Position numbers and translations under genes: made by a program | Shown: positions 35,985-43,091 of the stretch, in pieces | How positions within the stretch are numbered: position 1 is the first letter of the stretch | Layout: each line of letters begins with the position of its first letter | From: a virus | DNA: 60,520 bases | Virus record (IMG/VR): IMGVR_UViG_3300001683_000034 | Span: 1-60,520 of that record | Reading direction: 5' to 3' (one strand) | Notes under the pieces: generated by a model | The model's database searches: none | Told to the model about the DNA's origin: nothing | What the model saw: only the letters and a program-made list of their open reading frames with translations

Positions 35985-36193
35985 TACTTAGACTCCTTTT
36001 TTGCTTCTTTGCCGAAGTCTGCTAAGCCTTGGCCTCCGAGGTAAGCAATTGTAAGATACAATGTATCTTTCATAGCTTCTTCCGATAAACCAAAAAGCTT
36101 GCCTGTTACGATAAGGATCGCGGCCAATACAAAGGCCTGCGATTTCTTAGATTCTGCTCCACTAAACGGAAGCAACGAAGTTAAAAATTTCAT
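35984..36193 (-). CDS. small membrane protein, holin-like candidate
   Basis: The protein has 69 residues with a GAAGGGGA ribosome site. It has one clear hydrophobic segment (residues about 19-37, QAFVLAAILIVTGKLFGL) and a second weaker one (about 43-60), with a Lys-rich C-terminal tail. Size and topology would fit a small holin. No endolysin gene was found in the window, so this remains a suggestion. Its ATG overlaps the stop of the upstream lipoprotein gene (ATGA). Confidence 0.5.
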   Translation of the reverse strand: MKFLTSLLPFSGAESKKSQAFVLAAILIVTGKLFGLSEEAMKDTLYLTIAYLGGQGLADFGKEAKKESK

Positions 36194-36495
36194 AGATTAG
36201 TCCCCTTCAAAGAGATCTCGAGCTCTTCTTTTCTTTTTCTAGTATACCAGCCTGCTAAAATGCCTACCACCCCAACAACTAGAGTACCCCACTGAGCGAG
36301 AAATGGTGCAGCCAGTGGGGCTATTTTTTCAGCACTTGCCAGTTCTCCGGTTTCGACTACTACAGCGTCTGTTCCCTCGCCAACGATATCTAGCGGCCTA
36401 ACAAATGCATCTGCTTCAAGTTCCGATGCTGGCTGGCCAAAAATTGCACAACCGGATATTGCTAAACATAACAAAGAGATACTAACTATTTTCAT
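36190..36495 (-). CDS. lipoprotein with C-terminal membrane segment (spanin-like candidate)
   Basis: The start at 36495 was chosen because GAGGAGG lies immediately upstream. It gives 101 residues that begin with a lipoprotein signal: basic-hydrophobic N-terminus and LAISGC lipobox. After the lipidated Cys there is an acidic stretch of about 45 residues, then a single membrane segment (WGTLVVGVVGILAGWYT) and a Lys/Arg/Glu tail. A lipidated N-terminus combined with a C-terminal membrane segment is the topology of unimolecular spanins, though the periplasmic part is short. It sits in a small cassette with another lipoprotein and two membrane proteins. Confidence 0.55.
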   Translation of the reverse strand: MKIVSISLLCLAISGCAIFGQPASELEADAFVRPLDIVGEGTDAVVVETGELASAEKIAPLAAPFLAQWGTLVVGVVGILAGWYTRKRKEELEISLKGTNL

Positions 36496-36620
36496 TCTTC
36501 CTCCTCGTAAGGCTCGTACTGTGGATAAATCCAATGTATCCAATGGTTCATTATCACTCTAGGATTATTGCACCCTATTAAGCAGATTATACTTAATCCT
36601 AGTATAGATAGAAACATCAT
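36492..36620 (-). CDS. 42-aa lipoprotein, hidden between neighbours
   Basis: The ATG at 36620 overlaps the stop of the gene before it (TAATGATG; a second ATG follows at 36617), and the stop overlaps the next start (ATGA at 36492-36495). The product has 42 residues: a hydrophobic signal sequence and a LIGC lipobox, a short Trp/His/Tyr-rich mature part (HWIHWIYPQYEPY) and a run of glutamates. Perfect stop/start coupling on both sides supports a real gene. Small lipoproteins of this size act as outer-membrane spanins in some phages, but that is not shown here. Confidence 0.6.
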   Translation of the reverse strand: MMFLSILGLSIICLIGCNNPRVIMNHWIHWIYPQYEPYEEEE

Positions 36621-36955
36621 TACTGAGACTTTCTTACTTCCAGAGAAGATAACTTTCTGCCTAATTCATTGAGCGAAACTCTCATGTTGTCTATTTCTTT
36701 CTGTATATTCTTTATATCACCCTTTAGTAACAACTCCAAGGCCTCAGGATGCCCATCATTTACATGATTTTGAAATCTTTCTTCAAGTTTTTGTAAATCA
36801 TTTAACATAATTTCCTGGTTAATCCTTATTGGAGCAATCTGTCTCTGTAGACTTAACTCCTGCTGGTTAAGCAGCCCCCACATACCTCCGATTAAAGCTA
36901 TTACGGCAGCCAGGCTACCGAAAGCTCTGGCCCCTGATTCTCCATTATTAGCCAC
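36620..36955 (-). CDS. membrane-anchored coiled-coil protein
   Basis: The protein has 111 residues, a GTG start and GTAGGAG upstream. One membrane segment (about residues 10-30, RAFGSLAAVIALIGGMWGLL) is followed by a charged amphipathic helix, about 75 residues, predicted coiled coil (LNDLQKLEERFQNHV; IQKEIDNMRVSLNELGRKL). This topology resembles inner-membrane spanins and XhlA-like lysis accessories. It precedes two small lipoprotein genes, which makes an i-spanin plus o-spanin arrangement possible. Confidence 0.5.
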   Translation of the reverse strand: MANNGESGARAFGSLAAVIALIGGMWGLLNQQELSLQRQIAPIRINQEIMLNDLQKLEERFQNHVNDGHPEALELLLKGDIKNIQKEIDNMRVSLNELGRKLSSLEVRKSQ

Positions 36956-36959
36956 GCTC

Positions 36960-38333
36960 CTACTCCGTATCTATAATACCGGGTATTAAGCTGTTTCTTT
37001 CTCTGGCGGTATTCGCTGCCGGTATTGGGTCAGATACATAGAGGTTCCTTTGTGGATTAAACAGGAAGGGTCCCCTGACCTGTCTAGATCCACGTTTGAC
37101 TACCGACCCTACATCTCTCGTGGCGGATCTTGGCCTGTTCATATAGCCGACCAGGGCCGCCATAGCGGTGTTCATTCTTGTTTGTAGCGCCTGCTCTTTC
37201 TGAGTAGATATAGCTGCACCAGCAGGGAAGTATGATATTCTAAAATCACCCAGTTCTTTACTGGTTCCGGCGGCTAGATCCTTGGTCCCTCTTATATCAT
37301 GAAGTATATCCATTGCAGTCTTGCATTTTATGTATTCGCGGAATGGTCTATTCTTGGAGAATTTAGTTATATTTATATTTGCGCCTAAGTTCTCATATAC
37401 ATCTATTGTATTAGCCCATGACCTGAGTCCTATATAATCATCCAGGTATGTATTGGGAATCATCGTTCCCAGTTCATTCTTAACTGCTCTGATTCCAACT
37501 AGATTCGGATAGGGCTCAGTATGGAACGTAATCTTTTGCGCAGATCCTAGGGTATTGCCACCCGTATCTGCTACGGCTGCAGCGATATGTACCTCAACGG
37601 TCATATTATTAGGCCAGTCTCTAGCAGCATCTGGCGTAATAGTTATTACCTTACCTGCTGTACCTAGAGTGCCTATCGATAGATCTGAATAGTTGCCACC
37701 GGTATTATTAGCATAGAATACACTACCGGTTGCCAGGAGGTGTTCTTCATCCAGAAAAGCATACTGTACCACCTGTACATTATCATTAGTTACAGTAGTT
37801 GCATCAATCGCAGCTGAAAAAGTCAGCTTTATCGTGTCCGTAGTGATGTCGACGCCAAAGGCATGATTGGTAGGAAGACTAGACGCCAATGTGAGAGAAG
37901 TCGAAGTTAAGTTAACATCTCCTGGAAGATTAAGGTCTCCACCAAGTGTAATCTCCTCTGCGGTTCTAGCAACAGAGGTTGTATCTAACTGGCTTCCTGT
38001 TTGAAAGGAAAGGACGCTAGTCGTGACTAGACTATGGCTAGTGTCGGATTTTATAGCCCCAGTAGAAAGAGCCAGATCGCTTCCTATTAAAGTCAGCCTA
38101 TATATGGAGTTAGATATAAGTAAGGTATATGGAACTATTGTTATTTTAGTGCCGGAAACACTAAGAGTAGCATCAACAACAGTATCCAGAGCCACAGATC
38201 TAAGTACCACTGTAGCCCCGGACACTGAAGTAGCATCTAAGCTAGTGTTAAAAGTTACCTCTAATTTTTGATTGAGGTATACGTTGGTAGCACCATCTGC
38301 AGGGGTAGACGCGGAAAAGACTGGTGCTGCCAC
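36960..38333 (-). CDS. head/neck protein with two Big-type Ig-like domains
   Basis: The protein has 457 residues and a GTG start with AGGGG upstream. The N-terminal part has an SbsA-type Ig-like domain: STPADGATNVYLNQKLEVTF...SLDATSV at about residues 9-37. A second copy starts near residue 150 (DTIKLTFSAAIDATTV). The last 170 residues are different and contain VGIRAVKNELGTMI, a Trp-containing helix and a basic tail (RDVGSVVKRGSRQVRG). It lies just after the capsid genes. It may be a head-surface or neck-attached protein with Ig-like display domains. Confidence 0.5.
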   Translation of the reverse strand: MAAPVFSASTPADGATNVYLNQKLEVTFNTSLDATSVSGATVVLRSVALDTVVDATLSVSGTKITIVPYTLLISNSIYRLTLIGSDLALSTGAIKSDTSHSLVTTSVLSFQTGSQLDTTSVARTAEEITLGGDLNLPGDVNLTSTSLTLASSLPTNHAFGVDITTDTIKLTFSAAIDATTVTNDNVQVVQYAFLDEEHLLATGSVFYANNTGGNYSDLSIGTLGTAGKVITITPDAARDWPNNMTVEVHIAAAVADTGGNTLGSAQKITFHTEPYPNLVGIRAVKNELGTMIPNTYLDDYIGLRSWANTIDVYENLGANINITKFSKNRPFREYIKCKTAMDILHDIRGTKDLAAGTSKELGDFRISYFPAGAAISTQKEQALQTRMNTAMAALVGYMNRPRSATRDVGSVVKRGSRQVRGPFLFNPQRNLYVSDPIPAANTARERNSLIPGIIDTE

Positions 38334-38342
38334 AACATACCC

Positions 38343-38927
38343 CTAAATTAGATCTTTATTTTTTGGTGATGTTTCGGCTCCAACACGCATTCCTACATCT
38401 GCTGTCTTATGCCCAACATCTATTGTTCTTTTACCAACGATTGAATCTATTATTTTTCCAGGGCCAGGTATATTATTCAATGCGTATTCTAAGTATTCTA
38501 TGAATCTCGCTCTAGCCTGGCTGTTTTTTTCGTACTCAAGTAGTTCATCTAGTACCACTCTTGCACCATAGTCTTTGGCTATTTTGCCAGAAACGACCGG
38601 AACTATATGAGGATGCAGCTCTTTGATGTTCTTAGAAGATTTTATCTTCTCCTTGAGATCATCAATAAGGCCTACTGGCTTGTCTACAAACGGAATGTGG
38701 ATTTTAGACTGAACCAAGAATCCCATATCTATGGACTTTTGAATTATCTCTCTATCTGCCTTGGAGACCTCTGCAGTAACTTTAGCAGTAGGACTGTCTG
38801 CAGTTAAAACAAAATTGTCAACCGCATAAAACTGCCTGGTCTTCATGTTTAATGAGACATAGGTATTAGTTTTAATTGGCTTCAATCCTATCGGAGACTC
38901 TGCCTCATCTGAGATCTTTATTACCAT
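38343..38927 (-). CDS. unidentified protein after the capsid gene
   Basis: The protein has 194 residues, starting after AAGTAGG. The N-terminus is beta-rich (TNTYVSLNMKTRQFYAVDNFVLTA), the middle is Lys-rich and helical, and the C-terminus has VGHKTADVGMRVGAE. No membrane segment. It is separated from the capsid gene by a strong hairpin, so expression is probably lower than that of the capsid protein. A connector or head-completion role is possible by position only. Confidence 0.5.
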   Translation of the reverse strand: MVIKISDEAESPIGLKPIKTNTYVSLNMKTRQFYAVDNFVLTADSPTAKVTAEVSKADREIIQKSIDMGFLVQSKIHIPFVDKPVGLIDDLKEKIKSSKNIKELHPHIVPVVSGKIAKDYGARVVLDELLEYEKNSQARARFIEYLEYALNNIPGPGKIIDSIVGKRTIDVGHKTADVGMRVGAETSPKNKDLI

Positions 38928-38945
38928 TTTACCTACTTAAATCTA

Positions 38946-38973
38946 AGCCCGGGGGCGAGGAAGCCCCCGGGCT
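38946..38973 (-). terminator. hairpin after the major capsid gene
   Basis: AGCCCGGGGGC and GCCCCCGGGCT form a perfect 11-bp stem with a six-base loop, 26 bases after the capsid stop codon. The bases that follow on the minus strand (TTAGATTT) make only a weak U-tract. It is likely to act as a partial terminator or 3'-end stabiliser that separates high capsid expression from downstream genes. Confidence 0.65.
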
Positions 38974-38998
38974 AATCAGCTCAACTTAACAAACAATC

Positions 38999-40465
38999 CT
39001 AGCTAGGACTGTAAGCACTACCGCCATAAACTGAAGTACTCACTTCACCAGTACCAAATTGAAGCACTGGAGTCGATTCAGGATCTATCGACTTATCAAT
39101 GACTATGCCTTTAGCAGTCCTAATGGCTTGGCCATTATTGATGTTTTCGACAGCATAACGTTCGCGCAATTTGATCTTGCGAATATCACGTGCCGGATCA
39201 TCAAACTCCTCAGTAACAACATCTTCGTCTACTACGAGAACGCCGATCTCATTGGTATCGACCATCCAGAACTCAGTTTTATTGTTAGTAGCGTCGTAGG
39301 GGACAAAAGGACTAACAATGATGTTGAGTGAAGCAGGGAATCCTGCTGGGAGCCTTGACGCAGTAGTAGCAATAGCAGAAGGATCAGTTAACTTAGTTTC
39401 CTGATTTAATCCTCCAACACGGAATTCTCCGCCTGAACCAGGGCTACCAGCATAGTTTTGGAACATTTCGCCGTTGTTGGCAAATCCAAATGCACGCAAT
39501 TGGGGATTAAGTGCGAAGGTGAGCCATCCGAATGGATGCATGATGATTGCATTTGGTACATAACCATCATCGACCATACTGGCATACATACGGAAGATAT
39601 CTTCGATGGTAATCGTACCATTCCTAGCGCCATCAATACCGCGACCAAGACTAGTAACAGTGCCAGCTGCAGGCGCAGTAGCATTATCGATATAACCAAC
39701 ACCAGCAGTAGTAATCATGTTGGCAACTTTTTGCTCCTTATGACGGATCAGAGCACGGCCTGCTGCACGCAGATGCATACTCATTACATCAAACAAGGAG
39801 TACCTAAGCATCTCATCAGTGAACTTGACGGCAACACCCGACTTTCCGATGGTCGCAGTCACTTGACCTGCGAATTCCATCGTCTGTTCTGGGTATTCCC
39901 CACCCTCTGGGATATCAGCAGCAGCGAATGCGCCCATAGCCGGGAAGGTTAAACTAGTTCCAACCTGAAAATTAATCCTCTGAAGCAGGGGAGTAAGAGC
40001 AATTGTTGGTTCAATCGCATCCCTAACAATCTGAGAAACAACTTTTGGTATGAGCATTGGCTGCTCAAACGCAAACTGCGTATCGTAAAACTCATCCCTC
40101 TTGATTTTACCAGCCTCAAAGGAGGACTTACGCTTCTGGTCAGCCTGGATCAAATCATCTAAACTAAACCGATGAGAAGGTGCGCCAGGCAGCACACCAT
40201 TGTTTTGCCAGATGCTATGCATCCGATCAAACTTATCATCGAACTCACGCTTCTTAGGTTGTTCGTCAGTAAAGCGTTTGAGCGCTTTAATAGCCTGACT
40301 ATCCAACCCTTCTTCTTCTAGCTTTTCAGCTAAAGCACCGTCTACGGCGTTGGTGATACCATTCTCAGTATCTTCAACAAGGCGAAGAATCGTATTCTTT
40401 TGCCCCTCATCGAAGTTCTGCTCAATAGCATCTTCGTCAACGCCAATTAACCTATCTTGACTCAT
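38999..40465 (-). CDS. major capsid protein (HK97 fold)
   Basis: The protein has 488 residues and a very good AAGGAG ribosome site. About 120 acidic, helical N-terminal residues could be a scaffold-like delta region. Then come TQFAFEQPMLIPKVVSQIV, a long-loop region with FPAMGAFAAADIPEGGEYPE, KFTDEMLRYSLFDVMSMHLR (spine helix) and MHPFGWLTFALNP, all typical of HK97-type major capsid proteins. Position after portal, protease and a putative decoration gene agrees. A strong hairpin follows. The VKFTDEM-like segment and the P-domain strands are the clearest evidence. Confidence 0.85.
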   Translation of the reverse strand: MSQDRLIGVDEDAIEQNFDEGQKNTILRLVEDTENGITNAVDGALAEKLEEEGLDSQAIKALKRFTDEQPKKREFDDKFDRMHSIWQNNGVLPGAPSHRFSLDDLIQADQKRKSSFEAGKIKRDEFYDTQFAFEQPMLIPKVVSQIVRDAIEPTIALTPLLQRINFQVGTSLTFPAMGAFAAADIPEGGEYPEQTMEFAGQVTATIGKSGVAVKFTDEMLRYSLFDVMSMHLRAAGRALIRHKEQKVANMITTAGVGYIDNATAPAAGTVTSLGRGIDGARNGTITIEDIFRMYASMVDDGYVPNAIIMHPFGWLTFALNPQLRAFGFANNGEMFQNYAGSPGSGGEFRVGGLNQETKLTDPSAIATTASRLPAGFPASLNIIVSPFVPYDATNNKTEFWMVDTNEIGVLVVDEDVVTEEFDDPARDIRKIKLRERYAVENINNGQAIRTAKGIVIDKSIDPESTPVLQFGTGEVSTSVYGGSAYSPS

Positions 40466-40474
40466 TTTTTCTCC

Positions 40475-41410
40475 TTAAAGATCCACTTTGATTACAAGAG
40501 CAAAGAAATCACCACTACCATCTATAGTAGCATGCTCAAACATTGCAGGAATTCCCTGAGTACCAGAACCACTCAAGCCTAAGCCAGGTACAGTTTGTAC
40601 TCTTTTAAGAGTGTTAAACTGCTGATCGGCATTCTGATTACTAACAGTTCCCGCACCGATCAAGCTTGCTACGGTGTCGTTAGTAGTACCAGCAATTGTT
40701 CCAACGCGGTACTTATCGATGCAACGACCAACAACATAGTTGGCTGAAGCTGCAGCACCATCCCAGGCGACTAATCGACCAGGCGAATTTGCAGCAGTTA
40801 CGTTTGTCACAGGATTCCAAGTAGCTGCAGCACCACCGTCTCCATCTACTCTTACAAGGTCTCCCGGCTCAATAGCACGTTCTCCAATAGTGACTGCAGG
40901 AATCACAACAGAGTAGTTACCCATCAACAGAGAAGGCATCAAGTCACGACTGTAATTCGTGTACTTAGTTTTGAGTAGGTTGGAGTAGACCGGGGCAGTA
41001 ATTACACCAACTGGTCTTACTCCAGTCACAGTAGCAGCACTTGCGCCGAGCGGCGCATCTGCGCGTGCAGTAGTACTATCTAGATCGTCGGTCCCAAAGT
41101 CAACATCGTTCTGAGCATATGTTACTGTGTAAGCACCCCAGCACGCAGGGACAAGACCCCTAGCGGCTTCTTCTGCATTCGGGTATGTGTTATCTACACT
41201 TATCGCTGCTGTCGCTGCTCCAGTATTTAACCTACCAACGAATGTTCCAGGAAGCAGGACGATGGGGTCATCATCATGCAACTTGTCTAACATCGCGACA
41301 GGGAGAAAGTTCGCAGCCCTGAGGCCTTGAATCGAAGGACGTACACCTTCGTAAAGTTCTTGGTATGGGTGATGAATTTTCCCATAGCCTCTTCCAGTTC
41401 GAATAGCCAT
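40475..41410 (-). CDS. putative capsid decoration/head-stabilising protein
   Basis: The protein has 311 residues with GAGGT upstream. It is Ala/Gly/Thr-rich and beta-structured, with AIEPGDLVRVDGDGG and PGRLVAWDG, which resemble barrel strands found in capsid accessory proteins. It sits between prohead protease and capsid genes, a common place for decoration proteins. No membrane or enzyme motif was seen. Confidence 0.55.
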   Translation of the reverse strand: MAIRTGRGYGKIHHPYQELYEGVRPSIQGLRAANFLPVAMLDKLHDDDPIVLLPGTFVGRLNTGAATAAISVDNTYPNAEEAARGLVPACWGAYTVTYAQNDVDFGTDDLDSTTARADAPLGASAATVTGVRPVGVITAPVYSNLLKTKYTNYSRDLMPSLLMGNYSVVIPAVTIGERAIEPGDLVRVDGDGGAAATWNPVTNVTAANSPGRLVAWDGAAASANYVVGRCIDKYRVGTIAGTTNDTVASLIGAGTVSNQNADQQFNTLKRVQTVPGLGLSGSGTQGIPAMFEHATIDGSGDFFALVIKVDL

Positions 41411-41423
41411 TTAATTACCTCTT

Positions 41424-43091
41424 CTAAATTTGATCCATTGGATCAATGTCTGTTTTCTTGATAGTCGATACATTTTCCTCTTTCACAGATTTGGCCACAG
41501 GAGGTTTCTCCTCAACCCTATCTTTTATGAAAGATGGTAATCCATTAGACTTGAAACTACTTGCTAGCTCAGGCACTAGATCCTCAATGCTATCTCTAAG
41601 GCTTTCAACACTTCTCGCTGCAACATGAGTCACTGCCTCTCCGAAGCTTTGGTGATCGGCTACCGATTTCACCTGCGGCTTATGGAGTTGCATTTGCATA
41701 GTGACCAGTTGAGAGGCGAGCTGCTTTTTGAATTCCTCAGTAATGGCAGCATTCTCATCCATTAAGCAATTGTACTCACTTATCTTAGTGTCGTACAACT
41801 GCTTTGCCTTCGCCAGTTCTGCTTCAAGTTCTGCAGTTCTAGACTGACTATCTTCTAAAGCCTTTTCCAAGACAACAACTGTCCTATCTAGAGGCTTATC
41901 CGTATCATCCGTATTTTTCGCAACATCGGTATCTTTAATCTCGTTCTCTTTCTTGGTACTCATAATATTTTGAGCATCCTTCCCACCTTCAGGATCATTT
42001 AATTCTCCTGATTGTTTATCGGTATTGATTTTTGAACTACTTATTAATGAACTGCCGGCCAGCTCCTTAATTACTTCATGTTTTAGCATATTTTTAATGC
42101 TGGCAGCCATCTCCTCTATATTGTAGTTGGCGTTTGTGTCGCCTAGACCAAGAGACTTAGGCCAATCTAATTTTTTGCTGCGTGACCCATCTTTATCCAT
42201 ATCGAATCCTTCAGGAACAGCAACCCTTACAGCACGCTTTGCGTTATCTTGCCCATAAGGAATTTCATCTTTATCGTCTGGAGATCTAATCAATTCTGTC
42301 ACCCTGCCTTCTGAGTCCGCTAGCACTATTGAGCAGACTCCACCAAGAGTATCTGCGGTAACAACTTCTACTGTTTGTTCTTTTGATTCTGGAACTATAG
42401 CGCTATCAAAATCTGCGCTTAATATTCCTGCGAGTTCATTGGCGGGGTGGTTCACAAATGAGCATTCCATATATTTCATCTTACCTGTAACAAGATAAGC
42501 TCTATATTTTACTCCTTCTAGGTCGTAGACTCTTCCTGGCCTGTGATTACAGACTTCTTCTTCGTCAGTATCACTTAGCCAATCATGGCCACATATGGAG
42601 CAATATGCCTTGTTGCTGCTTTGTCCAGTAGAAACAGTTTTATATCGTCCGTCTAGTATCTTTTGTTGTGCATCTTTATCAGAAACAGTTCCGCTTATAA
42701 CGATATATCCAGATCCCGGCTTTGTACCATGATCTGGATTCTTCCAATCGTTCTTAAATCGATCATCTTCCCATAGCTGTACAAATTTTTGCGAATCTAT
42801 TCTACCTATCGGTTCAGATTTAGAATCGTGATGCTTCAGGAATGGTTTGTCATAACCAGCTGTGCCTCCATTGTCTTTGGAGACCCAAGAAGATGCGCCT
42901 GCTTTTACTCCACTACCGGGATAAACACGATTATTAAGTAAGTAGCCGGAGTGAGTTGCTTTAATAGTTACCCTGAAGCTAGGGGCATTAATAGAAGAAT
43001 ATAAATCTTCTAAAAGATTGTTAGCGTCAGTATATATATCAGATCTTTCTGGCATACCAAAGAGATCGGTAAATCGAACTTCTCTGTTCAT
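41424..43091 (-). CDS. prohead serine protease with zinc-ribbon insertion, fused to scaffold
   Basis: The protein has 555 residues. The N-terminal 220 residues carry the protease elements in order: PFLKHHD (H87/H88) before PIGRI, TVSTGQSS (S154), and KYMECSFVNHPAN. These are the H, S and E-x-S-x-V/x-x-P-A marks of prohead proteases of the U35/T4 gp21 type. Just after S154 comes an insertion with C164, C167, C181 and H183, likely a metal-binding knuckle. From about residue 400 the protein is a charged coiled coil (AELEAELAKAKQLYDTKI), suited to a scaffold core. The product would process the prohead during maturation. Confidence 0.75.
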   Translation of the reverse strand: MNREVRFTDLFGMPERSDIYTDANNLLEDLYSSINAPSFRVTIKATHSGYLLNNRVYPGSGVKAGASSWVSKDNGGTAGYDKPFLKHHDSKSEPIGRIDSQKFVQLWEDDRFKNDWKNPDHGTKPGSGYIVISGTVSDKDAQQKILDGRYKTVSTGQSSNKAYCSICGHDWLSDTDEEEVCNHRPGRVYDLEGVKYRAYLVTGKMKYMECSFVNHPANELAGILSADFDSAIVPESKEQTVEVVTADTLGGVCSIVLADSEGRVTELIRSPDDKDEIPYGQDNAKRAVRVAVPEGFDMDKDGSRSKKLDWPKSLGLGDTNANYNIEEMAASIKNMLKHEVIKELAGSSLISSSKINTDKQSGELNDPEGGKDAQNIMSTKKENEIKDTDVAKNTDDTDKPLDRTVVVLEKALEDSQSRTAELEAELAKAKQLYDTKISEYNCLMDENAAITEEFKKQLASQLVTMQMQLHKPQVKSVADHQSFGEAVTHVAARSVESLRDSIEDLVPELASSFKSNGLPSFIKDRVEEKPPVAKSVKEENVSTIKKTDIDPMDQI

